64,000 nt of DNA from Rhodobacteraceae bacterium QY30 (GTDB lineage: Bacteria > Pseudomonadota > Alphaproteobacteria > Rhodobacterales > Rhodobacteraceae). Positions 17,083-25,659 of the stretch are shown in pieces (position 1 is the first letter of the stretch; each line of letters starts with the position of its first letter). The stretch lies in the NCBI GenBank assembly GCA_002356635.1, contig CP023454.1:2774501-2838500 (forward strand). Direction: 5' to 3'. Under the pieces are notes generated by a model. It had not been told where the DNA came from and did no database searches. It saw nothing but the letters and a program-made list of their open reading frames with translations. Made by a program: the position numbers and the translations under genes.

Positions 17083-17795
17083 TCCGCCAAGGGCCCGATC
17101 AGGATCAGCGCCGGGCCATCCTCGGCCTCGGAAGCGATCAGGTCGGCCATCGTGCCCACTGTGCCGCGGGTGATCTTCTGCGCAGGGGTGGAAACGCTTT
17201 CGGCCAGAAGCGCGGGGGTCTGGGGCGAGAGCCCCGCACCGATCAGCAGCCCGGCAAGTTCGGGGAAGGTGCGCTTGCCCATGAAGATCACGGTCGTTGC
17301 CGAAGGATCAGCAAGCGCCGCCAGGTTCAGATCGCCGGGCAGCGACCCGGTCACGTCATGGCCCGTCACGAACTGCACGCGCCGCGCCGTCAGCCGCCGC
17401 GTCAGCGGGATGCCCGCCGCCGCCGCCGCCGCCATGGCCGAGCTGACTCCGGGGATCACCTCATAGCTGATCCCGGCATCGCGCAGCGCGGTGATCTCTT
17501 CCTCCAGCCGGCCGAACATGCCGGAATCGCCCGATTTCAGCCGGACGACCCTGGCCCCGGTCTGGGCGTAATCGACCAGCAGCCGGCTCACATGATCCTG
17601 CTTCGGCGACAGGCGCCCCGCGCGTTTTCCCACGCCCACCAGATCGGCACCTTCGCGCGCATGGGCCAGGATCGGCCCTGAAGACAGGTCGTCGAACAGC
17701 ACCACATCCGCCGCTTGCAGCCGCGCCACGGCCTTCAGCGTCAGAAGCTCGGGGTCGCCCGGACCGGACGAGACGAAGGAGACAAAGCCGGTCAT
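17079..17795 (-). CDS. cobA: uroporphyrinogen-III C-methyltransferase
   Basis: SAM-dependent enzyme making precorrin-2 from uroporphyrinogen III, the committed step towards corrin and siroheme. The 238-aa product has VSSGPGDPELLTLKA (10-24), LSSGPILAHA, RLKSGDSGMFGR and the P-G-V-S-S block (YEVIPGVSSAMAAAAAAGIPLTRR is read as motif region 125-150), all typical of SUMT enzymes; no CysG dehydrogenase domain is fused. It overlaps cobB upstream and DUF1636 downstream by ATGA. Confidence 0.95.
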   Translation of the reverse strand: MTGFVSFVSSGPGDPELLTLKAVARLQAADVVLFDDLSSGPILAHAREGADLVGVGKRAGRLSPKQDHVSRLLVDYAQTGARVVRLKSGDSGMFGRLEEEITALRDAGISYEVIPGVSSAMAAAAAAGIPLTRRLTARRVQFVTGHDVTGSLPGDLNLAALADPSATTVIFMGKRTFPELAGLLIGAGLSPQTPALLAESVSTPAQKITRGTVGTMADLIASEAEDGPALILIGPLAE

Positions 17796-19102
17796 GCCGC
17801 ATCCTCGGCGATCAGGTGGAAATAGGTGCCGGTCACATGCCCACGGCGCGACCCGGTTTCGGGCACCACGTCGCCATTGGCGTCGACCACCTGCGCCAGC
17901 GGCGCGTCGGGCTGGTCAAGGATGGTCGAGTAATGGAATTCATGCCCGCGCAGCCGCACCCCCGCCCGGTGTCCGGGAATGGCGGTCCTCAGCGTGGCAA
18001 GGCGGTAGCCCAGATGCATGCGGCGTTTCTCGTAACTGGTGACAAGGCCCAGAAGCCCCGCCATTTCGTGCCGTGCGCCGGTCTTGTCAATCAGCGCGGT
18101 GCCCAGCGCCATGTAGCCCCCACATTCGCCATGGACGGGGCGCGTTTCGGCAAAGGCGCGCAGACCCGTCAGATAGGTCCGCGCCGCGGCAAGCGACCCG
18201 GCGTGCAGCTCCGGGTAGCCGCCGGGCATCCAGGCGATATCGGCACTGGCATCGGGTGCCTGATCGGCCAGGGGCGAAAACGGCAGGATCTCGGCCCCGG
18301 CAGCGCGCCAGCCGTCCAGAAGATGCGGGTAGACAAAGGAAAACGCCGCATCCCGGGCCAAGGCGATCCGCTGGCCCGGCGGTGTCAGCTGCCGGGGCGC
18401 CTCGGCCGCGACATGGCCCCCTGCTGCGGCACGGATCGCCGTCAGGTCCAGATGCGCAGTGATGAAATCCGCCGCTGCCTCCAGCACCGTTTCCAGACCC
18501 GCCGTTTCTTCGGCTTGGACCAGCCCCAGATGCCGTTCCGGCAGCGCCAGCGAATCACGGCGCGGCAAGGCGCCCAGAATCGGGATCCCCGCCTCGGCCA
18601 TGCCCGACCGCACCAGCGCCTCGTGTCGGGGGCTTGCCACGCGGTTCAAGACCACGCCCGCGATCCGCACGTCACGCCGCATGGAGGCAAAGCCGCGCGC
18701 CACGGCGGCGGCCGATTGCGCCTGCCCCGACACATCCAGCACCAGAACCACCGGCCAGCCCGTCAGGGCAGCCAGATCGGCGCTGGAGCCATTGCCCGTC
18801 GCACCGGGCCTGACCACCCCGTCAAAAAGGCCCATCGAGCCTTCGGCAATCACCAGATCTGCCCCGGCCGCCCGCCCGATCAACCCGCGGATCGTCCCCG
18901 GCGCCATCGCCCAGCTGTCCAGGTTCACCGAAACCCGCCCCGCCGCTGCCGAATGGAAGGCCGGGTCGATGTAATCCGGCCCGGACTTGAAAGGCTGGAC
19001 CACCACCCCTGCCCGGGCGAAAGCCCGCGCAAGCCCCAGCGTGACCGTGGTCTTGCCGGTGCCCGAGGCCGGGGCAGAAACGATGATCCCGGGCGGGATC
19101 AT
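17792..19102 (-). CDS. cobB: (hydrogeno)cobyrinic acid a,c-diamide synthase
   Basis: ATP- and glutamine-dependent amidase that amidates the a and c side chains of hydrogenobyrinate before cobalt insertion. The 436-aa product has an N-terminal ATP-binding domain starting [20 protein letters not shown] (P-loop GTGKTT) with [13 protein letters not shown] and GSMGLFDG, and a C-terminal glutamine amidotransferase domain with nucleophile Cys in [11 protein letters not shown] and the distal HEFHYS. Start MIPPG was placed just before the P-loop strand. It overlaps cobM and cobA by ATGA. Confidence 0.95.
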   Translation of the reverse strand: MIPPGIIVSAPASGTGKTTVTLGLARAFARAGVVVQPFKSGPDYIDPAFHSAAAGRVSVNLDSWAMAPGTIRGLIGRAAGADLVIAEGSMGLFDGVVRPGATGNGSSADLAALTGWPVVLVLDVSGQAQSAAAVARGFASMRRDVRIAGVVLNRVASPRHEALVRSGMAEAGIPILGALPRRDSLALPERHLGLVQAEETAGLETVLEAAADFITAHLDLTAIRAAAGGHVAAEAPRQLTPPGQRIALARDAAFSFVYPHLLDGWRAAGAEILPFSPLADQAPDASADIAWMPGGYPELHAGSLAAARTYLTGLRAFAETRPVHGECGGYMALGTALIDKTGARHEMAGLLGLVTSYEKRRMHLGYRLATLRTAIPGHRAGVRLRGHEFHYSTILDQPDAPLAQVVDANGDVVPETGSRRGHVTGTYFHLIAEDAA

Positions 19103-19884
19103 GCGCCGGTGTCCGGAAAGCGCGGATGCGTCCCCACCGGGCGATAGCGGCGGTCGTAATCGCCCGCGTAAAGCCGGCTTTCCCCAAACCCCTCGGCCGC
19201 AAGCGTCCGCCCCACCAGGATCAGCGCCGTGCGCTCCATCTCGGCGCCGACGGCAGTTTGCAGCGTTCCAAGCGTCGCACGCACAATCCGCTGGTCGGGC
19301 CAGCTGGCACGCCAGATCACCGCCACCGGACAATCGGCACCATAATGCGGCGTCAGGTCGGCGATGACCTTGTCCAGCACATGGACCGAAAGGTGGATCG
19401 CCAGAACCGCCCCCGTCGCCGCGAAGGCCGCAAGGTTCTCGGTTTCCGGCATCGCCGTCGCCCGACCCGAGGTTCGGGTCAGCACCACCGATTGCGCCTG
19501 CCCGGGCAAGGTCAGTTCCGCCCCCAGCGCGGCGGCCGCGGCAGCGAACGACGGCACCCCCGGCGTCACGTCATAGGGAATCCCCAGATCGCGCAGCCGC
19601 CGCAGCTGTTCGCCCATGGCCGACCAGACCGACAGATCGCCCGAATGCAGCCGGGCCACATCCTGCCCCGCCGCATGCGCCGCTGCGATTTCCGCGATGA
19701 TCTCGTCAAGCGACAAGGAGGCCGTATTCACGATACGCGCCCCGGGCGGGCAATGCGCCAGCACGCCTTCCGGGATCAAAGAACCCGCATACAGACAGAC
19801 CTTTGATGCCGCGATCAGGTCGCGCCCCCTCAGCGTCAAAAGATCGGCAGCCCCCGGCCCCGCCCCGATGAAATGAACCGTCAT
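19099..19884 (-). CDS. cobM: precorrin-4 C11-methyltransferase
   Basis: SAM methyltransferase converting precorrin-4 to precorrin-5. The 261-aa product has [18 protein letters not shown] at its start, then [26 protein letters not shown] and [22 protein letters not shown], which together distinguish CobM from the other tetrapyrrole methylases. The ATG at 19884 begins the first beta strand. A dispersed repeat (19900-19924) lies between cobE and cobM, making this the only spacing wider than an overlap between cobL and the DUF1636 gene. Confidence 0.95.
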   Translation of the reverse strand: MTVHFIGAGPGAADLLTLRGRDLIAASKVCLYAGSLIPEGVLAHCPPGARIVNTASLSLDEIIAEIAAAHAAGQDVARLHSGDLSVWSAMGEQLRRLRDLGIPYDVTPGVPSFAAAAAALGAELTLPGQAQSVVLTRTSGRATAMPETENLAAFAATGAVLAIHLSVHVLDKVIADLTPHYGADCPVAVIWRASWPDQRIVRATLGTLQTAVGAEMERTALILVGRTLAAEGFGESRLYAGDYDRRYRPVGTHPRFPDTGA

Positions 19885-19899
19885 TCCCGCCGCTCCTGC

Positions 19900-19924
19900 T
19901 TCTTCTTTGTCCAAATACTCATGC
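19900..19924 (-). repeat. short dispersed repeat, family 2, copy 2
   Basis: Minus strand CATGAGTATTTGGACAAAGA then AGAA, matching 14657-14681 at about 20 of 24 positions. It overlaps the cobE stop codon (19921-19919) and fills the short cobE-cobM gap. Function unknown. Confidence 0.55.
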
Positions 19925-20287
19925 CTTGACCTCCGCCAGCGCCGCCGTGGCCTTCCCGCAGGCCGACACAGCCCGAGGTCCCAACAGCACCGCGCCGGGG
20001 CCTGCCGCCGCCAGCGCTGCCGCTTCGGCCACCGATCCGGTCCCGCGCAGCGCCGCCACGCGCGGTGACTGCGTCAGCACCGCCTGCGCCGCCATCTCCG
20101 CGGCGGAAATCGCTTGCACCGGCAGGCCCAGTTCCGCGGCCAGGGCGCACAGCGCCGGCGCGTCCACCTTGTCGGCCACTGTCGCCAGGCAGTCGATCCG
20201 CGCCAGATCCGCCCCCGCCGCCAGCAGCGCCGCGCGCAAAGCCGCCGCATCCGCCCCGGCGCGAAAGCCCATGCCCGCAGCGATCAT
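19919..20287 (-). CDS. cobE: cobalamin biosynthesis protein CobE (CbiG C-terminal family)
   Basis: A 122-aa protein matching the C-terminal domain of Cbi[22 protein letters not shown], then [20 protein letters not shown] and the signature [21 protein letters not shown]. CobE is conserved in aerobic B12 clusters, but its exact role is unsettled; a part in handling precorrin intermediates has been proposed. The Ala-rich composition makes similarity weaker than it looks, but the motifs and the position between cobL and cobM are decisive. Overlaps cobL by ATGA. Confidence 0.9.
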   Translation of the reverse strand: MIAAGMGFRAGADAAALRAALLAAGADLARIDCLATVADKVDAPALCALAAELGLPVQAISAAEMAAQAVLTQSPRVAALRGTGSVAEAAALAAAGPGAVLLGPRAVSACGKATAALAEVKA

Positions 20288-21471
20288 GCGACGACGCTCC
20301 ATTGCACCACCGGCCGTGCCGCCGACCAGCCGCGCATCCGGCCCAAGGGGGTCGCATTCGCGATCTCGATGCGGGTCAGGTCGCCACCCTTCACGGAAGA
20401 CCAGCGGGTATACAGCGCCTCGGTTTCCAGCGTCACGGCATTGGCGACCAGTCGGCACCCTTCGGGCAGCAGCGGCCACAGCGCGTGCAGCAAAGCCTCA
20501 TCGCCGCCGCCGCCGATGAACACCGCATCGGGCTTCGGCAAGTCGCGCAGCGCCTCCGGGGCCGCGCCCTCCACGACGGTCAGACGGTCCTCAAGGCCGA
20601 AGGCCGCCGCGTTGGCGCGGATATTTTCCGCGCGCGCGGGCTTCGCCTCGATGGCGAAGGACCGCGCCCCTCGGGCCAGTCGGCACCATTCGACCGAAAC
20701 GCTGCCCGACCCGCCGCCGATGTCCCACAGCACCTCGGCCGGCATCGGCGCCAGCGCCGCGATCGTCAGTGCCCGGACCGGCGCCTTGGTGATCTGCCCG
20801 TCATGGGCAAAGGCCGCTTCGGGGCGGCCCGGCGCCAGCGACAGGCCCGTCCTGCCCCGCACCTCCAGCGCCACGGCGACCGGGGCCTGCACATCATCCA
20901 GCGCGAAGCCTTCCGCCAGAACCCGGCGAACCCGCTCCTGCGAACCGCCCAACGCCTCCATCACATGCAGGTCGGTCTCTCCGAAACCGCGCGCCACCAG
21001 CCACTCGGCCAGCGCCTTCGGGGCCTTGCCATCGCGCAGAAGGCAAAGGATCCGCGCGCCCTGCGACAGATGCGGCACCAGATGTTCGAATGGCATCGCA
21101 TGCAGCCCCAGACAGACCGTCGCCTCCAGCCGCCAGCCCAGCCGGGCCGCCGCCAGCGCAAAGGTCGAGGGTGCAGGATGGCAACGCCATTCCCCCGGTT
21201 CCAGATCGGCACTCAGGCTTCCGCCCGCCCCGAACCAGAACGGATCGCCCGAGGCCAGGACCGCCACCCGTCGCCCGCGCAGCGCCAGCACCGGCGCGGT
21301 GGAAAAAGGCACCGGCCAGGGCCGTCCCCGGTCACCGACGGCGGCCAGCGCCAGATGCCGTGGCCCGCCAAAGACGATTTCCGCTTGCGCAAGGCTCCCG
21401 CGGGCGGCATCCGATAGACCCGGCAGGCCGTCTTCGCCGATGCCGATGATCGACAGCCAGGGGTCAGCCAT
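20284..21471 (-). CDS. cobL: precorrin-6Y C5,15-methyltransferase (decarboxylating)
   Basis: Fused two-domain enzyme (CbiE plus CbiT) that methylates C-5 and C-15 and decarboxylates the C-12 acetate to give precorrin-8x. The 395-aa product has an N-terminal tetrapyrrole methylase domain (LSIIGIGEDGLPGLSDAA, LASGDPFWFGAGG, about 1-200) and a C-terminal Rossmann methylase with LWDIGGGSGSVSVEW near residue 245 and DAVFIGGGGD. Its start codon (CAT at 21469-21471 on the plus strand) overlaps the divergent cobK ATG by 2 bases, so the signals for each gene lie inside the other. Confidence 0.96.
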   Translation of the reverse strand: MADPWLSIIGIGEDGLPGLSDAARGSLAQAEIVFGGPRHLALAAVGDRGRPWPVPFSTAPVLALRGRRVAVLASGDPFWFGAGGSLSADLEPGEWRCHPAPSTFALAAARLGWRLEATVCLGLHAMPFEHLVPHLSQGARILCLLRDGKAPKALAEWLVARGFGETDLHVMEALGGSQERVRRVLAEGFALDDVQAPVAVALEVRGRTGLSLAPGRPEAAFAHDGQITKAPVRALTIAALAPMPAEVLWDIGGGSGSVSVEWCRLARGARSFAIEAKPARAENIRANAAAFGLEDRLTVVEGAAPEALRDLPKPDAVFIGGGGDEALLHALWPLLPEGCRLVANAVTLETEALYTRWSSVKGGDLTRIEIANATPLGRMRGWSAARPVVQWSVVA

Positions 21472-22219
21472 GACACGCATCCTTCTTCTGGGCGGCACCA
21501 CCGATGCCACCCGCCTTGCCAGCGCCCTGGCCCAGGCAGGGATGGACGCCACGCTGTCCTACGCCGGCCGGACCGAGGCGCCGCGCGCCCAGGCCCTGCC
21601 CATCCGCGTCGGCGGCTTCGGCGGGCCGGAAGGACTGGCGCGCTACCTGCGCGAAAACGCCATCACGCATCTGGTCGATGCAACCCATCCCTTCGCCGCG
21701 CAAATGAGCACGAATGCCGTTGCGGCGGCGGCCCTGACCGGAACCCCGCTTGTGGCGCTGGAGCGCGGTCCCTGGCAGGCAGGTCCGGGCGATACCTGGG
21801 TGCAGGTCCCCGACATCCCCGCCGCCGCCCGAGCCTTGCCCGATACCCCGGCCCGCGTGTTTCTGGCCATTGGCCGGATGCACCTGGCGGATTTCGCGGG
21901 CCAGCCGCAGCACCATTACCTTTTGCGGCTGGTCGATCCCCCGACCGAGGCTTTGCCCCTGCCCGATGCCCATGCCGTCATCGCCCGCGGCCCGTTCACG
22001 CTGGAAGATGACCTTGCGCTGCTGCGCCACCACGCCATCACCCATGTCATCGCCAAGAACGCCGGTGGCGAGGGCGCGCGCGCCAAGATCGACGCGGCGC
22101 GGATGCTGGGGCTGCCCGTCATCATGATCGACCGCCCGACGATCCCGGCCCGCCCCACCCTGCGGAGCGTCGATCAGGTGATGGCCTGGATCGCGGGTCA
22201 TGCGGACCTCGGGGTGTAG
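21470..22219 (+). CDS. cobK: precorrin-6A reductase
   Basis: NADPH-dependent reduction of precorrin-6A to 6B. The 249-aa product starts MTRILLLGGTTDATRLASAL (dinucleotide-binding loop GGTTDA) and has VDATHPFAAQMSTNA, LAIGRMHLADF and HVIAKNAGGEGARAKIDAAR, all CobK hallmarks. It is the only plus-strand gene in an otherwise minus-strand block of cob genes. It overlaps cobL by 2 bases at start codons and cobJ by 22 bases tail to tail. No space exists for a dedicated intergenic promoter; one must lie within cobL. Confidence 0.96.
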   Translation: MTRILLLGGTTDATRLASALAQAGMDATLSYAGRTEAPRAQALPIRVGGFGGPEGLARYLRENAITHLVDATHPFAAQMSTNAVAAAALTGTPLVALERGPWQAGPGDTWVQVPDIPAAARALPDTPARVFLAIGRMHLADFAGQPQHHYLLRLVDPPTEALPLPDAHAVIARGPFTLEDDLALLRHHAITHVIAKNAGGEGARAKIDAARMLGLPVIMIDRPTIPARPTLRSVDQVMAWIAGHADLGV

Positions 22220-22938
22220 ACGATCTTCGTTCCTTCGATGGCGCGGGTCTGGGAATTGCCGACAATCACCATGGTCCGCATGTCGGCCATCTCGGGCGTG
22301 GCATCCCCCAGCCGTTCCCAGCGCAGCGCCTGATCGGGGGTCGACACCGCGCGGGCAAACAGGATCAGACGATCGGGTCCGCATTCTTCACGCAGGATAT
22401 CCAGCGTGCGGGCGAACTGGTGCGGACGGCTGGCCGAGCGCGGATTGTAGAAGGCCATGGCGAAATCGGCCTGCGCCGCCAGCCTGAGCCGCCGTTCGAC
22501 CAGATCCCAGGGCTTCAGGTTGTCGCTGAGGTTGATGGCGCAGAAATCATGCCCCAAGGGCGCCCCCGCCGCCGCCGCCGCCGCCAGCATCGCGGTAATC
22601 CCCGGCAGCACCCGGATGTCAAGGCCGCGCCATTCGCGCGGCCCGGCCTCCAGCGCCTCGAACACGGCCGAGGCCATGGCAAAAACCCCCGGATCGCCCG
22701 AGGAGACAACCACGACCCGCCGCCCTTCGGCTGCCATCTGCAGGGCATGGCTGGCGCGGTCGACCTCGACCCGGTTGTCGGACCCATGCAGCACCAGTCC
22801 TTCGCGCGGCGCGACGCGCGCGACGTAGGGAAAATAGCCGACAACGTCGGTGGCCTGCGCCAGGGCGGCGCTGACCTCGGGCGTGACCATGCCCTCGGCG
22901 CCGGGGCCCAGGCCCGCGATGATGACGCTACCGGTCAT
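22198..22938 (-). CDS. cobJ: precorrin-3B C17-methyltransferase
   Basis: SAM methyltransferase and ring-contraction enzyme giving precorrin-4. The 246-aa product has VIIAGLGPGAEGMVTPEV at the N-terminus, GYFPYVARV, VVSSGDPGVFAMAS and IRVLPGITAMLAAAAAAGAPLGHDF, then FAMAFYNPRSASRPHQF, characteristic of CobJ/CbiH. It overlaps cobI by ATGA and the convergent cobK by 22 bases, so its 3' end is antisense to the cobK 3' end. Confidence 0.96.
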   Translation of the reverse strand: MTGSVIIAGLGPGAEGMVTPEVSAALAQATDVVGYFPYVARVAPREGLVLHGSDNRVEVDRASHALQMAAEGRRVVVVSSGDPGVFAMASAVFEALEAGPREWRGLDIRVLPGITAMLAAAAAAGAPLGHDFCAINLSDNLKPWDLVERRLRLAAQADFAMAFYNPRSASRPHQFARTLDILREECGPDRLILFARAVSTPDQALRWERLGDATPEMADMRTMVIVGNSQTRAIEGTKIVYTPRSA

Positions 22939-23723
22939 TCCGGTTCGAACTCCGGCCGGCGCCCCTGGCCGTGGACCAGCACGATGGCGAAATAGGGCGC
23001 ATCGCCTTCGGTCATCTCGACCAGCGGCAGGACACGCTGGCCGGGCATCGTGCCGCGTTCCACCAGCCAGGCGTCGGCCAGCCGTCCGGCGCGTTCCAGC
23101 GCGCGGCGGATCTTTGGCAGGTTGCGCCCGGTTTTCATCACCACCAGCGCATCGGCCATCTGCATCTGATCGGCCAGATCATCTTCGGACAGGGTCCCCG
23201 GCAGAACCGACAGCACGTCGTCCCCCCAGGTGATCGGCATTTCCGTCGCGGTCCAGCAGCCCGACATGCCAGTGATCCCCGGCACGACCTCAACCGGAAC
23301 GCGGCCCCGCAGGCGGGTGTAAAGATGCATGAACGATCCGTAGAAGAACGGATCGCCCTCGCACAGCACCACGACCTCTTCGCTGACCGCAAGCTCGGCC
23401 AGGCGGTTGGCCCAGTCGTCATAGAACTCGGCCAGCAGGCGGTTGTATTCCGGTTCCCCGAACGGGATTTCCGTGGTTACGGGATATTCCATCGCGTGTT
23501 CGACAACGCCCTCGGCCAGCATCCCTTCGACGATGCGGCGCGCCTGGCCCTGGCGGCCCGGCTTGCGGAAATAGGCCACATGCCGCGCGCCCCGGATCAG
23601 CCGGTCCGACCGGATCGACATCAGGTCGGGATCGCCCGGCCCCAGTCCGGTGCAGATCACCCGACCACCATTGTGGCCCGCCGTTGCCTTAGCCATCGCT
23701 ACCGCTCCTGCCCCGATGTCCAT
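22935..23723 (-). CDS. cobI: precorrin-2 C20-methyltransferase
   Basis: SAM methyltransferase forming precorrin-3A. The 262-aa product has VICTGLGPGDPDLMSIRSDRL, VVLCEGDPFFYGSFMHLYTRL and VEVVPGITGMSGCWTATEMP, the CobI/CbiL pattern. Two starts are possible. 23723 (MDIGAG) has AAGGAG five bases upstream and lies 2 bases after the cobH stop. 23696 (MAKATAG) also has a GGAG box. The former was chosen for spacing. Confidence 0.95.
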   Translation of the reverse strand: MDIGAGAVAMAKATAGHNGGRVICTGLGPGDPDLMSIRSDRLIRGARHVAYFRKPGRQGQARRIVEGMLAEGVVEHAMEYPVTTEIPFGEPEYNRLLAEFYDDWANRLAELAVSEEVVVLCEGDPFFYGSFMHLYTRLRGRVPVEVVPGITGMSGCWTATEMPITWGDDVLSVLPGTLSEDDLADQMQMADALVVMKTGRNLPKIRRALERAGRLADAWLVERGTMPGQRVLPLVEMTEGDAPYFAIVLVHGQGRRPEFEPE

Positions 23724-23725
23724 GG

Positions 23726-24355
23726 TCACTCCTTCCGGCTGGCCAGCGCATTGACCGCCGCCACCGTGATGGCCGATCCGCCCAGCCGGCCTTCGACGAT
23801 GACTGACGGCACGGGCAGATCCTGCATCAGAGCCTCTTTCGATTCGGCCGCTCCGATGAAGCCCACCGGGCAGCCGATGATCGCCGCCGGTCGCGGGCAG
23901 GCCGGATCTTCCAGCATGTTCAGCAGATGGAAGAGCGCGGTCGGGGCATTGCCGATGGCCACTACGGCCCCTTCCAGATGCGGGCGCCACAGCTCCAGCG
24001 CGGCGGCGGACCGGGTGGTGCCCATGTCCTTCGCCATGTCCGGCACGCGCGGATCGTGGAGCGTGCAGATCACCGCATTGTCCTTCGGCAGTCGCGGACG
24101 TGTGATGCCCTCACTGACCATCCGGGCATCACACAGGATCGGCGCACCGGCTTCCAGCGCGGCGCGGGCGACGATGGCCATGCCGGGGGAAAAGCGGACG
24201 TGCTTTTCCAGCCCCACCATGCCCGCGGCGTGGATCATGCGGACGACGACGACCTCTTCCTCGGGGGTGAAGCGGGCAAGGTCGGCCTCGGCGCGGATGG
24301 TGGCGAAGGATTGCAGGTAGATGGCCGCGCCATCGGTTTCATAGAAGTGGGGCAT
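23726..24355 (-). CDS. cobH: precorrin-8X methylmutase
   Basis: Catalyses the 1,5-shift of the C-11 methyl to C-12, giving hydrogenobyrinate. The 209-aa product has RMIHAAGMVGLEKHVRFSP, with His41 matching the family's catalytic histidine, then CDARMVSEGITRPRLP and AAIIGCPVGFIGAAESKEAL. Length and motifs fit CobH closely. It overlaps the end of cobG by 17 bases and is followed after 2 bases by cobI. Confidence 0.97.
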   Translation of the reverse strand: MPHFYETDGAAIYLQSFATIRAEADLARFTPEEEVVVVRMIHAAGMVGLEKHVRFSPGMAIVARAALEAGAPILCDARMVSEGITRPRLPKDNAVICTLHDPRVPDMAKDMGTTRSAAALELWRPHLEGAVVAIGNAPTALFHLLNMLEDPACPRPAAIIGCPVGFIGAAESKEALMQDLPVPSVIVEGRLGGSAITVAAVNALASRKE

Positions 24356-25508
24356 GGGGCCTTCCGGTCAGTAAAAGGGGATCGGCGATCAGCGCCTGCG
24401 GATCAAGGCCGCGACGCAAGGGAATGTCAGCGGCGCGACCACCGGCGATCAGGTCAAAGCCTGTGATCGTTGCGGTCAGCACCCAATCTGCGGGGCGAGG
24501 ATGCGCGCAACCCTTGGCACAGCCCGAAACATGAAGCACCTGCCCCGCCGGTACATGCGGCGCCAATCCGGCCGCCAGCACGCGCGTGGATTGCTGCGCC
24601 TGAGGGCAACCCGGCGCGCCGGTGCAGGCAACAACCCGCAGCATCGGATCGGTCGGGTCATGGATCAGACCTGGCAGATCGGGCGCCGCAGTCAGCCCCT
24701 CCAGCAGAAGCATTCGCCACGGGGTCAGCCGCACGGCCTGAACCGTCGCAGCAAGGGTAGCCAGCGTATCGGCCTCAATCTGGCCAAATGCCAATCCGAC
24801 AAGGACGCCGCCCGCAGTCGGTCCGGGTTTTTCACAGATCGGCTCAGGAAGCTCTACGGTATGGGTCCTGAATTCCGCCGGAAGCTCCACCCGCGCCAGA
24901 TGCGCCGCCATGCGCCCGCGCCCATCGCGGACCCCGCCCGAGGCGACGAACCAGCGCGCCAGCGCCATCATTGCAGGAACGGCGGTGTCTTGTGTGACGG
25001 GCAGGCCCTGCAATGCGCCATCGGCGCGGAGCATCAGCCCCGCCGCCCCGCGCTCCAGACGGATATCCGCCGATGCCCCTGCCAGAACCGGCACGGGGCC
25101 AGTGTCCAGCGCAAAGCCGAATTTCCCAGGAAGGTCCGGCCCATCGGCCAGAGCGGTGGCCAATTCTGCGGCGAGGGCCTGCGTACCGTCGCCCTCACAC
25201 CAGTAGGGCGTCACCAGAATATTCCGCCGCGCCTCTCGACCAGCATCTTCGTCGATCAGGCCCAGCGCCCGCAGGCCGTCAATCAGCGCAGGGTGGGTCT
25301 CGGGCGTCACGCCACGGATCTGAAGATTGCTCCGGGCCGAAAGGTCGATCAGCCCATTGCCATGCACGCGCGCCAGTTCGGCGATCCGTCCCAGCGCGGC
25401 CCCCTCCAGCCGCCCGCCCTGTGCGCGGATACGGACGACCCAGCCGTCGCCCGACTCCATCGGCTTCAGCGCCCCGGGACACCAGCCTTGGATGACCGGC
25501 GCGCTCAT
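24339..25508 (-). CDS. cobG: precorrin-3B synthase (oxygen-dependent)
   Basis: Iron-sulfur monooxygenase that hydroxylates C-20 of precorrin-3A and forms the ring-A lactone, the step that needs molecular oxygen. The 389-aa product is a sulfite/nitrite reductase-like protein with GLIDLSARSNLQIRGV in the N-terminal ferredoxin-like half and the cluster motif CTGAPGCPQ ... SGCAKGC near residues 305-345. It is shorter than some CobG proteins I recall, but both halves are present. The electron donor is not obvious. The upstream gap of 151 bases contains an inverted repeat. Confidence 0.94.
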   Translation of the reverse strand: MSAPVIQGWCPGALKPMESGDGWVVRIRAQGGRLEGAALGRIAELARVHGNGLIDLSARSNLQIRGVTPETHPALIDGLRALGLIDEDAGREARRNILVTPYWCEGDGTQALAAELATALADGPDLPGKFGFALDTGPVPVLAGASADIRLERGAAGLMLRADGALQGLPVTQDTAVPAMMALARWFVASGGVRDGRGRMAAHLARVELPAEFRTHTVELPEPICEKPGPTAGGVLVGLAFGQIEADTLATLAATVQAVRLTPWRMLLLEGLTAAPDLPGLIHDPTDPMLRVVACTGAPGCPQAQQSTRVLAAGLAPHVPAGQVLHVSGCAKGCAHPRPADWVLTATITGFDLIAGGRAADIPLRRGLDPQALIADPLLLTGRPHAPLL

Positions 25509-25540
25509 GCCAGCCCTCCCCGCCCTGCATCGGCGTCGGC

Positions 25541-25606
25541 TGCCTCCGGCGGGGATATTTCCACCAAGCTGAAAGCCCATTCATCTTGGACTAAATATCC
25601 CCCGCG
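25541..25606. repeat. inverted pair of dispersed repeat family 1 between cobN and cobG
   Basis: One half-unit (25541-25574, TGCCTCCGGCGGGGATATTT then CCACCAAGCTGAAA) faces a second (25580-25606, TTCATCTTGGACTAAATATC then CCCCGCGG). In RNA they would fold into a long imperfect hairpin with about 5 loop bases. This fills most of the 151-base gap between the cobN stop and the cobG start, the widest gap inside the long cob unit. Confidence 0.7.
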
Positions 25607-25659
25607 GAGCGTTCCCAGCGCTGTTCCGGGTGCCGTGGCAGGGTTTGCAGGTCGGCTGG

